A stretch of DNA of 64,000 nucleotides from Lingula anatina (lineage: Eukaryota > Brachiopoda > Lingulata > Lingulida > Lingulidae). Numbering within the stretch: the stretch's first letter is position 1; each line of letters begins with the position of its first letter. The stretch covers positions 1 to 64,000 of the forward strand of contig NW_019774959.1 of the NCBI RefSeq assembly GCF_001039355.2, given 5' to 3'. Made by a program: the position numbers and the translations under genes. Under the pieces are notes generated by a model. It was not told where the DNA came from and did no database searches. It saw only the letters and a program-made list of their open reading frames with translations. Shown piece by piece: positions 1 through 12,670 of this stretch.

Positions 1-960
1 GCCACCTCAGACAGACCATGGCAGGACTCACTAGACGCTTCCCCGATGATGAGTGGCAGGACTGGCTGGAGGTTTGGTGGATTGATGGAAGCTGATGATA
101 GCTGATGGAAGCTGATGATAGCTCTCTTCTCCTTGCAGTTGTCAGTGGGAGCTCTATCGAGAATCACCGTAATCGAGTTCTGTTAACAGAAGGAAAAATG
201 GATAAATGACTTGTCCTACATATGTCTGTTAACAGAAAGAAAAAACGGATTAATGACTTTCCCTACATATGTCAGCACTCTGCAGTCAGGTTTACCTTTA
301 AGGGTTTTCCATCTAGGTGAAACACCATATGCCTGAGACGCTTCCCCATTGCAGCCATCTTGTAGACAGACCATGGACCAGGACTCGCTGGCACTGAGGA
401 TTGATCGAAGTGTAGATGTGGCCCTCCTCTCCTTGCAGTTTTCATTGGGAGCTCTATCGAGAATCGCCATAATCGAGATCTGTTAACAGAAAGAAAAACG
501 GATTAATGACTTTTCCTACATATGGCGGCACTCTGCACTCAGTCTTACATTTAAACGTTTTCTGTTAACAGAAAAAAAAACGGATTAATGACCTTTCCTA
601 ACTATGTAAGCACCCTTCAGTCAGGCTTACCTTAACGAGTTTCCCACTCAGTGAAACACCATATGCCTTGGACGTTTCCCCATTGCAGCCATCTTGTAGA
701 CAGACAATGGCAGGACTTGCTGGACGCTTTCCCAATGCAGCCACCTCGTAGACAGACCATGACAGGACTAGCTGGACGTTTCCTTAATGCAGCCACCTCG
801 TAGAGAGACCAAGGCAGGACTCGCTAACATCAATGATTGACCGACGTGTAGATGTGGCCCTCTTCTTTCAGTTGTCAGTGGTGGCTCTATCGAGAATCGC
901 CATAATGGACTTCTGGTAAAAGAAAGTTAAAAGGATTAATGACTCTGCCTACCTATGTCA
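1..960. repeat. Complex tandem repeat array (satellite-like), truncated at left edge
   Basis: Several short blocks recur in a broken order. A block like GCCACCTCGTAGACAGACCA begins near 1, 354, 686, 739 and 791, the last three spaced about 52 bp. A block beginning TCTGTTAACAGAAAGAAAAA occurs near 178, 226, 478, 558 and 903. A block like CTCTATCGAGAATCGCC occurs near 153, 450 and 883. The higher-order period is about 300 bp with internal sub-repeats. No open reading frame is conserved between units. Probably non-coding satellite DNA. Confidence 0.8.
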
Positions 961-1471
961 ACACTCTGCTTCCTGGACCTGCAATAGAAGAAACCTGGAA
1001 TGCATGGAAATATATGCAATGACACTACAAATATATAGCCCACAGCAGCAGAAAGCCGATGACGTATCCTGCGAAGATTCCGGAGCGACGATTCCTCGTG
1101 GAGAGATGCGAAGGTTTTAGCTGGCCAGCTTAGAGAAACGTCGAATCCACCGTCCAGACGACTCCGTGTGCAAAAAAAACAATATGTCGATGAGCGATGC
1201 GTCGACTTGGCAAGAGGAAATGATTCGAAGAAACGCGAGTTGACTCCTTTGTCCTTATTGCTTGATGCGGGGCGCAGTACATGGCATCCTTCTCGTTGCT
1301 CCAGGTCTGTCTGCGTTGAATGAACGCAATTTCAAAATCCCGCGCTTTTATACCTTCAGTGATATTTAGTCACATGGTGGCGTTCAACTTCTCACTAATG
1401 GCCAACTTGTTCATGGGGGGGGGGGGTGTTTGATAGCGATGCGCAAAACTGATTATAATATCTTATCAACA
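961..1471. other. Unassigned sequence next to the repeat array
   Basis: A CpG-containing stretch (about 1050-1340) without a convincing reading frame, followed by a G homopolymer near 1417-1427. It could be a promoter or an untranslated exon of a gene outside the window, but nothing in the sequence proves this. Confidence 0.3.
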
Positions 1472-1640
1472 CAGGGGCGGATTCAGACTTATTTCCTGAC
1501 AGTATTCCACATTATCTTTGTTGATCCGTTCTTTATTTTTGACCGTCTTCCGACAGAAAAAAATTAGATACCCGCCAATGTAAACTTGAAAATCTGACCG
1601 TCTTCCGGAAGACCCAGAAGACGCCCTAAATCCGCCCCTG
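1472..1640. mobile_element. Short palindromic DNA transposon (MITE), CAGG termini
   Basis: The two ends are inverted copies, CAGGGGCGGATTCAG on the left and CTAAATCCGCCCCTG on the right, and the element is flanked by a perfect 5-bp direct repeat CAACA (1467-1471 and 1641-1645). The 169-bp interior has no coding capacity and contains a GACCGTCTTCCG motif twice. The termini recall hAT-type elements, but hAT elements normally make 8-bp duplications, so the superfamily is uncertain. Confidence 0.75.
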
Positions 1641-1645
1641 CAACA

Positions 1646-4600
1646 TGTACATTTTATTTACTATTTTTCATTTTGATTATAATTTTATCATTTTATTTTA
1701 AAATAAGAGTAATAAGTACTAAGCAATGACTTCAAAATGTACAGGCAAATTTGATGACAATTTCTAAGCAACATACCTTCTCCCCAAAATTATGATGGCC
1801 ACTATGTCCGTTAAACCGGTACAGGTAGCCGTGAACTTGTCGCAGGCCTTTTTCATCTTTTCCGGAAATGGAAATTGCATTGTGGGTAGGGGAGCCTTAC
1901 TACATCGAAACACTTACAGCGGTGCTAAAAAACCATAGGCTGGGTTTACGTGCTTTTTGTCCCGCTACTACAATAACAGTAAGCGAGATCGACACATGAG
2001 GTTTAATAAGTTCCCAACAAACCCGTTAGAATGAAAAATATGGTAGAAAGAAAGGAAAATATAGCAGGTTTGGATCAAAAGCAAGGCATCGCGTTTGCGC
2101 TTAACATTTCGAAGGCGGGAAGAAAAACTATAATATTAGGAGATCAACGGTGCTTTAATAAAAAACAGAAATGCTTAGTTAATCAACGGATATAACAGAC
2201 TATCGGCAAAGAGAATTCGGGGGTAAACAATGCGAGAAAAAAAAACATTATAAAGATCTGAAGAAAAAATTGAAGAATAGGCCGGGGCCTAAAAATAAAG
2301 AAAAACAACAAGGAAAAGGTTTGTAAAGTTTTGTATGTAATATCCTTTTTGTGTGTGTTTTATTGATAAGTGATCATTTTAAATGTAGTAGGCCTATCAC
2401 AGGTTTTAGTCTCTCATAACCCTTAGTAGGGTGGGTTCTATTTTTTTAACGTGAGACGTTAATAAAATTTTCATTATTGTGTATCCAGTCCCGTATACGT
2501 ATTAGGCCTACTGATTTGTACAAACGGGGCTCATATTATCAAGATCAACAGAGACATACGAAGAAGAAAGTACATCGGCTCTTGTTGAACGCGTTATCGG
2601 CAAAATAAAAAGTGATTTATTTCTGAACTCAATGACAAGAGCATTGGGAAATTCAATGGGCATATAAAGGTATATTTACAAAAAAATGCAGAAAAGCCTT
2701 TCTGTAAGCTACACGTACATAATGCATGTATGGTAAATACAAAATGGATAATAAAAATAATCTAACAACGTATTTGTAAAGTAATACAAATATGCTTAGT
2801 ATTAAAGTAGGCCTTAGTATTAGAGTAGGTCTTAGATAGTTGAAAAGTATGAAATGTGTGGGAAACACTTTATTTGAATGATTTAATTGTCTGTGATTGA
2901 AAACGATGAAAATACGCATGAAAACATTTAAAAATCAAATAATTTGGCCTCTTGCTATAATTTTATTTCTGCCTGACGGTTTTGTTTCAGTTTGAAAAAA
3001 TTTTCATACTTGTCAGACCGAAAGTCTGACATTTTTTACCTGTCGTAAATTTTTTACATATACTAGAGTAAGACACGGTAAACTTTAATTATCGTCTGGG
3101 AAAGAGTCGAGAATTCCTGTCTCACCTATTTAACACTTAAAAGGTTTTAATTACAGAGGAAAGGTCGTAGTTGTGGCCGCCCGCCTTACCGAACAATTGA
3201 ACAGGTAACACCTGCATGATGCCTTATCAGGTACCAAACGATTTAATCAGTTCACCGACGAACGATCTGCGTGTCAGTTTTACCTGTATACACAGTAGGT
3301 ACGAGTCAAATAATGCAGGAAATCTTTTCATTTTATCACATCAAAAATCTCTTAAGTCATACTTCAAACAAGACAAAATAATCGTAAACACTGCCGGTAA
3401 ATGAGGTGATATCGCCACAGCTTGCATATATACATGTACAAAATTGTGAAGACGTAGGCCTGCGCACCTGTCCACACTCTTGAAAGCTGTGTACGAGTCA
3501 AATGGCTATTTTGATTTTATATATAAAAATAACGAGTCTCTTTCGCATATCTTTATTATCGGAAGCATTTAAAAGAACTCCGAAGCTTTAGTTCGTCATC
3601 GCTATCGAAAGTGCAGCCAAGGCTCGGACGCTTAGGTGAAGTCTAGTTGTACAGCGCATCGTATTAAAAATGAGAAAGAAAACATTTAATTGCTTGATTC
3701 TCCGTCCAAATAGCTGTTTCTTGCCTACAGTTTACGCATTTCTGTGCTTCAGCCACCTTTTTAGTTTGACAGAAAGCAATGCGCGCTTCATACGACCTTT
3801 TTATATGCGCACCTTGTACATCATCTACACCTAGCATTGCCATGCTGGAAACAGCAGAGGACTGTCATGACCCCTGTGGCGCGCGGTTCCTGTCATGCGC
3901 ACTTCGTATTTCCGCAAAAGATGAAAAAGGTTAATAGTACGTGCGTATACAAACACTGATCCAAATGTGGATAATTTAATAGTGCGTAGGGTGACTGCAT
4001 TTTCGAGGCAGCCTGAGGGAGCATGATTGTTTTGATTGCAGTGAATGGTAGTGAGTCAATTGAAAGTACACTGGACTTATCATGTACAACCACCTCAGTG
4101 CTCTGAAACACATTTTTAATCAACTGGCTTGTTTTCTTGGGTATGAAAAACAAGTTATTGTGATTTTACTAAACAAAAGAAAGCAGCAGTGCGCCATATG
4201 AAAAATCTTGATTACTTCACACCTGGCAGTAGAAACGAATGAATTTTTTTAGCATATAAAACGTCTACTGATTTACGTAATTATCAACAACGGACGCCTC
4301 TCTTCATAGCTTTGGGTTATCAGTGTTCTGATGCTAGTAGCATGAGTAGAGAAAAACAGACCAATAAAAATATATGTAAGACAATAAGATAAAAATTAAA
4401 GGGAAATAAAAAAATTCCCATTTGTACGTTTACTTCATCCGCTTTAACCTCAGTTGAAATCTACTCTTCGCGTTTTAACATTGTTATAAGTCTCTGTGGT
4501 CACTGGCATCCTTTCACATCTCCCAATCGATCTAGTTTATTTTTACTCGAGTACAAAATCCGGAAGCGAGTATTTTGTCTGGCGTCTCAAAAATGTCTAT

Positions 4601-5400
4601 ATTTAAGTTTATTTTAAATAACACAACATAAACAGATTGCGACTACGTTCGCAGCGTCCACAGGCTTTTAAAAATTGAAAAAGAAAATCTGTGACGTCTT
4701 TTGCCGCAGGTCATAATTTTTAGTTGTTTGATGCTTTCTGTAATATTTTAGCCATTTATAAAATCTTCAATTCAGTTAGGTCTACATCGATGATTTGTGA
4801 GACGACAGGATACGGTGAATTGTTTTAGACGAAGCACGGAAAAACTGCATTTTTTTAGAAAGTAATTTGCAAAACCTTCGCCATCAGACATTGTGAAATA
4901 ACTAGCTAGAGGTTGAGGACAAATGTGTCAATGAAATAAATGTACATCTCGTAATACCGCTTTAGCGCGGTCTAATTTTTTGTTAGTAGGCCCTATTAAT
5001 AACGTGCGAATATTGTCCAAAAGTTATTTTAAAAATCTTTACTTTACTTTCCATACTAGCAAGGCGTGAATCTGAATTTGTTTACACAAAACGCTAGCTT
5101 TATAATCATTTTCTGTGACAATATGTTTTGAAAAGCAGAATTTTGCCGTCTTTCTGTGGCATATACACTGTAGCCTACATGTAGGCCCTATAAACTTTGG
5201 TCGTTTTCGGCAATTCATTGGTATGGCTGCGCGTACAGCAGCAGTGTGCCATGCATAAACTTCATCAGTTGGGTGGACTATTACGAACAAGAGGGAAAAG
5301 TAGGTCAATTTACGACCAAAAAATTGAAAAGGGAGAGGGCCAGTTAAAAGCTTATTTAGTAGGCATGACTAAATAAACAACTCTTTAACACCTTTTCAAG
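1646..5400. other. Long stretch without a recognised gene
   Basis: I see only short frames with no family resemblance. AGGCCTA-type motifs are frequent (near 2390, 2503, 2807, 4987, 5183). One possible minus-strand first exon is noted separately at 1777-1880. Otherwise AT-rich intergenic-looking DNA. Confidence 0.5.
1777..1880 (-). CDS. Possible first coding exon of an unknown minus-strand gene
   Basis: On the minus strand an ATG at 1880 opens a 34-codon frame (begins MQFPFPEKMKKACDKF) that stops at a good splice donor, AGAAG|GTATGT, just below 1777. A second in-frame ATG follows after eight codons. The sequence around the start is less AT-rich than its surroundings and contains TTTCCGGAAA, an ETS-like palindrome. 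I recognise no protein family and see no partner exon downstream, so this is a weak candidate. Confidence 0.18.
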
Positions 5401-5405
5401 TAGAC

Positions 5406-7816
5406 TTTATTATTACCACATATTTCATAATAGATTTGAATACCTTGAAACATTACTTCACAAAACACCCACCCTCCCGTCCTCCACCAACGATTTCTGA
5501 CCAGTATTTACAATTTCTTACTTTTTAAATTCTAAAATAGTGCGCTTTAAACAATTCGCCAGGCTGAAACAGTTCCAAAGGTGGCAGCCCCGTTCAAGAC
5601 GAGATCAATTCAAGTCTGAAAATGACAATACTTCAGCAAGCATACTGGCTGCAATTAATGCCTCATTTCGATTACGTTTTCCACGTTATTGATCTCAGTC
5701 TGATTTTAGTACTTAAACAACGAATATTCTTTCATGTTGCTAGTAGATGATTTCTATTTCCAAGTTATTTTTCTCTCTTTTTTACAATGCACATACCCCC
5801 CAACTTTTAGTTGCAAAACAAACATTGTTAGCATAAATTAAGGAATACTAATCCAAGAGGTTGGTCAAATCACTAACTGTTATCCCTAGCCTAAATGTCC
5901 ATTTTGAATAGAATGTCTAAATGCAGTTCACACATCCAAAATATAAATAAATAATTCAACACTTGCATTGAGCATTGCCTCTTCAGAAGGCAGCTTGTTC
6001 TTATGGAGTAAACTTTTTTATGAACTGGGTTCAGTTTTGGACTAAATTTTATATCCAATTTATCATCAGTAAAACAATGAATTATGGAACAGATTTAAAG
6101 GTTTCCTCACCTTACAAAGTGACTACCATGCAATCATCTAGTAAAATAATAATAATGATGATGATAATAATTATTATAATGATAATAATAATAATAAATT
6201 GTACTAAAGTATATTACAACCTTTTCCTTCACATAAGAATATGGCATTTTATCTTACATCTGATATTAACTCACATAATAATAGTGCAATAACACTCATC
6301 AACAACAGCAAGCAAAAAAGCCTCTACTTTTTTAATTTGGCAAATCAAATACCTGTAATCCAAGGAACAGAGAAAACAAACAGTACACCCTTCTACAAAT
6401 AAACAGAAAAGTAAGAATTTTAAAAAAAGATTGCACTTAACAAACGTGTGGCTTTTCTCTTTCTGATTTAATTCTTTCAAATACAATTCATACCCCCTCT
6501 AAACAAATATATGCTATTTATCAATTTGATTTTAAGCAAAAGTTTGGAACCCAAGAGAAAGCAATTAAGTCTACAAGAGAAAGCAGAACTTAAAATGCAG
6601 TTAACAACCATACTTATTTAAATTTGATAATGAACCCCAACACCAGCACGTAATATATCATACCAGTTTGTACAGCGGTTGTTACATAGCACCTAAAAAT
6701 TGATATAGGTATTTGCTTAAACATGTAGTACCTTTACTGTCAGAGGCCATTGAGAACTTATACCAGCCAAGGTATGTCATTTCACACCTAATTTACTGAA
6801 AACCCTTGTGAAGAAATATTGACCCCCTACCTACACTTAAAAAGTTGTTGAGCTATATAATTAATCAGTCAAAAGTAGTTCTTTTGCAAGACTGTAGAAC
6901 AAGTTTCTCCACACTCTGGGTGACTGCCAGTCATTGCTTACCGCAAATAGCTTTCCAATCAGATAATTTTAAAAGCGGCATTTTTCTATCGTTTCCTTAG
7001 TCCCTTGAAAAGTTTTTTCCATGGTTAAATGTGATTCAGATGCAATTCTTTGTAAAAAAGCTTTAACCAATTAGATGAGAAATTTATAATCTCTTAATGA
7101 AACTAAATTGCAGTCATTTTCAATTTCTGATTAATGCAATGAAATATTTGTAAATCACAAACAAGCATGTGGCCCCCATACAATGTAATTGTTGATATTC
7201 GTATTCACAACTTTTCAGAAGTTTTCAGCACATGTGGGGATAATAAACTCATAGAACAAGAGAAAAAATGAAACAAAAAAAGGCAGTCATATCTATGTTA
7301 CCCAACAAGGCAATAAATCCTTAACTCACATTAAATCTTTTAACAATGACAAATATACTACTACCCCCCAATAGCACTCTGTACATGTGCAATAATATTA
7401 ATGCTTGATATCTAATGCATGATGTACCTATGAATTTATTTCTTAGATTTCTTATTTAAACATGGGAGAGTCAATGATTATCCAAGTGAAAGTAGTGCCA
7501 TTCTGAATATACTTCAAAAGTTAAAACTACAAGATTATTTCTAACTGTCAATATAATTTTTTAAGCAACAATGTATAGCAAAATATTAGGTAAAGGTGCT
7601 TATAACTACTGTCACGAGAATAAAACTTCATTTAGAGAAAAAAAGGAGTAATTAATATTTCATACATGTTATTGTTAATTACAGAAACCTCCCATAGTTT
7701 TCACAAATCAAGTTCCTAACTGAGTTGACAGCTCAATATTCCATGTGAAATGAAAGGTGCAGCTAGGGTTACTTTGACCCTGTCTTATCTTGGTTGCTGT
7801 TCAGAAGTGCTGCCAT
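5406..7816 (-). other. TPD52: Probable 3' UTR of the TPD52-family gene
   Basis: AT-rich sequence directly after the TPD52 stop codon, without other exons. On the minus strand an AATAAA signal lies at about 5406-5412, and several earlier ones occur (for example near 7436), so the UTR could be from 0.4 to 2.4 kb long. A plus-strand (AAT)n run is at about 6148-6200. The length is inferred. Confidence 0.4.
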
Positions 7817-7936
7817 CTACAGTGGGACTTTGGTCTCAGGCGCAGGGCCCGTGCCGTTAGACTCTTGCTGTTCAGTGGCTGTGTCAGTCAAGGCTTCGTC
7901 AAAATTGGTCTCTGATTTACTGCCGGTCACTTTGGC
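7817..7936 (-). CDS. TPD52: TPD52 last coding exon (stop)
   Basis: Acceptor TATTTTTCAG| then GCC AAA GTG ACC; 39 codons and a TAG stop. Encodes a variable, hydrophilic tail starting AKVTGSKSETNFDEAL and ending in TKVPL, as expected for the poorly conserved C terminus of D52 proteins. Confidence 0.92.
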   Translation of the reverse strand, partial: AKVTGSKSETNFDEALTDTATEQQESNGTGPAPETKVPL

Positions 7937-10298
7937 CTGAAAAATAGAACATCATATTGAAAAATGTTAATTTTTGACTTAAATAATTAGAATATGACAT
8001 ATAGTGCCTGACTTTGTATTCTTAATCTTGTTTCATTAATGATTTTAAATGTTTTTTTTAGTTGAACTATTAATAAAACATGACTCTAATAGTCTTACAA
8101 CAGCCATGATACCATTGTAAGTAATTACCACTTTTCACAAAATATCTCTAACTCGATAAATGGTATAACTTTAAAGCCAAAAAACATCAATTTAAATAAA
8201 TGTAATACTGGGCCAACTTTGACAGGAAAAACATCATTTTTCATTTTTGCTTTAAGTAAAACCTAGTCTGCACAAGGGTCCTCATTTTCTTTTTCCTTGT
8301 TAACTCAAATTAATGTGACAACCCTTTCGGAATTCTTTATCTCTTGCAAAAGAAAATACAATGATAAAATGCAGCCTTAACCCATGACTGCTTTCGCAGA
8401 TTTTCATTATTCAGCTTGGCACATTCACTTAATATTTCACCTAATTAACTATATTCATAATTAGCTTATTGTATAAGTCTGGGGGCAGAGCTTTTGTAAT
8501 CAGCTTTGAAGTAAAATATTATCAATTCTGAAAATAATTCTTCAAAACAGGGTCTTTTCTCCACAGTATATTCCTATCTGATGAGTTCTGTAATTTTTGA
8601 ATGTGGTTAATTATTTTATATTACTTGATAATTAAATGTATATATACTACAACTATATACAAGTACACTAATGCTTCAATCACTTCACACATACAAAATA
8701 AATTTAAAAATAATTATTAAAATAGCTAGCTGTTATAATAGTAAAAATGCACAACACAACCTGAATACGTCATTTTTTTAAAAATGAAAGTACACTCCAA
8801 CACTTTTTTTTTTACTTAATTCTATTTCAGAATGTAGCATAAAAACAACAATTATCTCTATTAAAAGTGAAAATAAATGGGAAAGGGGGTCAAAGACATT
8901 TTGTGTTATCATCATTTTTTTCTATCCATGCAATAATGAGGCTAAATACATTAAAATTAATATAACTTATTTCCAATAAGTTTTAACTATTAATGATTAA
9001 AAAGAAATTGCCACAAGACAACCAAAACTGTTGAAGCAGTTATTATGTAGTCCAAGGTTGTCTTTGATCAAGAAAAAAAATCTCAAAAAGAATTCTATTT
9101 GGCCAAAATCATTGAGCAGTTTGAATAATTCGATGAAAAACTGCTGTATTTGAAATACAAGTCTGGCCATCAGACCCTGGACCTTGATCACAAGACTAAG
9201 ACCTTTGGTCACTTTGGTGGCCAGCTGAGAAGTAATGCATAAACACACCTTAAATTGATGACAGCATATTTATTAAATGATATATCATCAATGCTAGGAA
9301 AATAAAAGCTATAGACTGCACACAAGTATAAAATCACTATCAACAGTAACAACCTTTTTTTTTACAATACCGCCATTTATGTTTTACTTTATAGGTTCGT
9401 ATGTCACTTTCTCAGTCTATAAAAAAAAAAAAAGAAAAAAAAAAGATTTTAAATTGCAAGAAATACAGTGATATCTCTTAAATCTTGAACAATTAGTTAA
9501 CTATTTCGGTAAATATTCTTTTCTTTCATGGTCGTATGGTGCAGATGAGAAAATTCCAAAAAGCATTTAGTGTTCAAGGCCACACCTTGGCATTTTAAGT
9601 TTAAAATTCTTAATGATGAATGCATTAATTAACAACAAAAGGTCAGAAAATTCAACATAGTAATCAAGTCTGCCTTTACACTTGTTAAGTAACTAAACCT
9701 GATAAACCTAGAAATAATGAAACGTTCAAAATTAACGGTGATCACCTCTTTCAAGGATTAGCTTTAAGTTAACACTTATCTAATGAGCACATTGAAACTC
9801 AGATTAACCTTGATCTACACATATTTTACTTTACGTTCATTGATGAATTTACCGCTCATTACAAGAGTTATACAAGTAAATTAAACTGACAGCTTTATTA
9901 GATATTCATCCGATTTCTCAAATTGAAAATATGCATTAGCACAGCAGACTTGATTTCTGACAGGAAATAGTTAAATATTCACTAAGTACTTTCCAATGTC
10001 AAATTTCACACAATAAATTTTCAATATTCAAATTAGAATTAATAGTTTTTAAATATAAACATTTGTTACAAAATCATTCAATCATACAGCTCCAAAAAAT
10101 TCAACTTATAAAAATATATTAGCCAGAAGTTATATTTTACTTTTCTACCAACACGCAGAACCTTTCACTTTTCAAACAGTAGAAAACAGCAGAAATCAGC
10201 ACAAAGGCAATCAACTGTTTAACTCAACTCCATTGAAAGCTACACAAAATACAAATAATTTACAACAACAAGACATTCCACTAAGTTTTTTTATCATG

Positions 10299-10335
<37 letters not shown>

Positions 10336-12602
10336 TGCATATAATCTACTCTGGCTTTCCTGAGCTTCAGATTGAAGTAAGTTGACTTCTTCATTTTCAA
10401 ACCTTCTTATGTGCAGAATTATCAGACTCAACAATCAGATGCAAGTTTGATAGAAATTTGCAGTCAACCAAAGGTGCACATCCAGTCATCCACATTTCGT
10501 TCTTCTGTAGAAAACTTAAGGCTACAAGACCTATCTAACATTTGTAATTGGGATGATTAACTTCAATCGAATAAAACTTAAGTGAGAAGTGACAAGCAGG
10601 CTCATGTAAAGATGGCCGCCATTGCCTCTCAGGATACATAGCACAGCAGATGGTCTTTGCAATTTTTTTCAAGAATTTTATTCTAATTTTCAACTATTTT
10701 TCAAATTCAATCAACCCTATGATTGCCTCGAACAGTTCATTAAAATCTTATCTATTAGTCAAGGAAAATATATTAGCCTAGGACAAAACAAATTTTTATC
10801 ATCTAATAGACCCAACTTAATTATCTAAAACTAAAAACACTTGACAACATCAAAAAAAGCAATTTTCACAAATAATACAATCAAACAGATGACTACATAA
10901 GGAATAAAAACAGCATCACACAAATTAAGTGGCATAAGAAGAAAGAAAATCCAGTGTTTATTTCTAATGCCCTACCTCCCTCCCCATGTATTAATACATA
11001 TCTGACTGAATTCTCAAGAATAATGTACTAATGTGAGCTACGTAACATAATAATAATAACTACAGTAATTATAATAATTAAAATAACAAATTTTAAATAA
11101 AAAATTTAGAATGCACAGCACATACAAAAATTGAACTAAATTGACGACGGCTACAAAAGGTATGGTAATAACGCGATCTTTTCAATGGGGGATATTGTGA
11201 ATTTTACATATACTGTATTTTTTAAGTCATATTTTCTTAAAATCAGGACATTCCTTTTGAGTGGTACCAGCAAAATTAAAGACCTGGCTACTCTTCAGTT
11301 TTATTCGATGTAGTGAAAGCACCATAAATGCTATACAGAATTTTTGTGCTTAGAAAATTACGTGTCTGAAAGTCTGATAATTTTTTGCCAATTGAAAAGA
11401 TCGAGTCCTTACTGTAACACCCACTCACCATGTGTTTGGACCAAAAAATTGATCCTAAAGATTGCGAGCGCTGGGCAGGAAATACAGCAATATTAATGGG
11501 CATGCTCGCCACAGTCACATGAATTTTTTTATCAAGTGGACTTTAATTTTGACCATATACATATATAATGGCAAATGTCAAAAAAAAAAAAAAAAAAAAA
11601 AAATCATCCTGTCGTGGTGTATTTTACATGAATGCTGGATATGTCATGCCTAGGTCTTTTGTTCTTGACATTCGCCATTTTCAAAGTCAGATACACCACG
11701 AGTCAGCAAGAGCACGTGGCATCCACATGTTTCGCACATATGTATGTCACATACACCAGAGTCACTGCCTCTTGGAAGACTAATTAACTATTTTACAGTA
11801 ATTACTTATAAAATTCAAACAAAATGAATTCCTATTTTTTCCTGAATAGCTCTTTTTTTTATAATACTCAAATCTGGTGACTAAATATTTCTGAAAAGTT
11901 AGTTGGTCTCTGGCCAAAAAGTGTGTGCACGTTCTTCTTTGCTAACAAAAAACAAGGAATCTTGAAGAGGTAAAATTTTGGAATGAGTGGCACGTTTGAA
12001 ATTAAAAGTAATTACCGTAATATAGTACTGGTTTCCATTAACAGAAAACTTTATTTCAAAATAAAACAACTGTTGCACATGTTAGCGGTAACACATGGCA
12101 CCAGACAAGTTAACTAAAGGGCTTATTTCATAAAAAGTCAAATGTTCTTAGGGAAAGCTTTTAGACTGCTATAAATGAACAATCATTTAGGCAAAGTCAA
12201 CTCTGTGATATTTGTTGTCTAAAGGATCTTTAAAATAATAATTGGCCCACACCCAATAGATGTTTCTGAGATACCTGTACAGGCTACTGTAACTGTCACC
12301 AATGAGATAAAAACCTTGTGGAAATTTGCAACAGGTGGTTATTTCAAAGACAAATCAACTTTGTAGCAAAAAATTTGACTGAAAAACTGACTTCAAACTT
12401 TTTGTGAAAAAAGCCCCAGCTGGAATAAACAAGGTTTTCTAAACTTTTTCCAGGATGCAATCAATTGTCACATTCCATATTAAATGATGTTACCATACAA
12501 CTAACCTTGACATTACTGTAAGCAGAGCCCACTTTCTCTTCTATTGACTTGAAGGTCTGGGAATTCCTGGAAAAAGATTGCTAACCACATTAAGGAAGGT
12601 TT

Positions 12603-12670
<68 letters not shown>

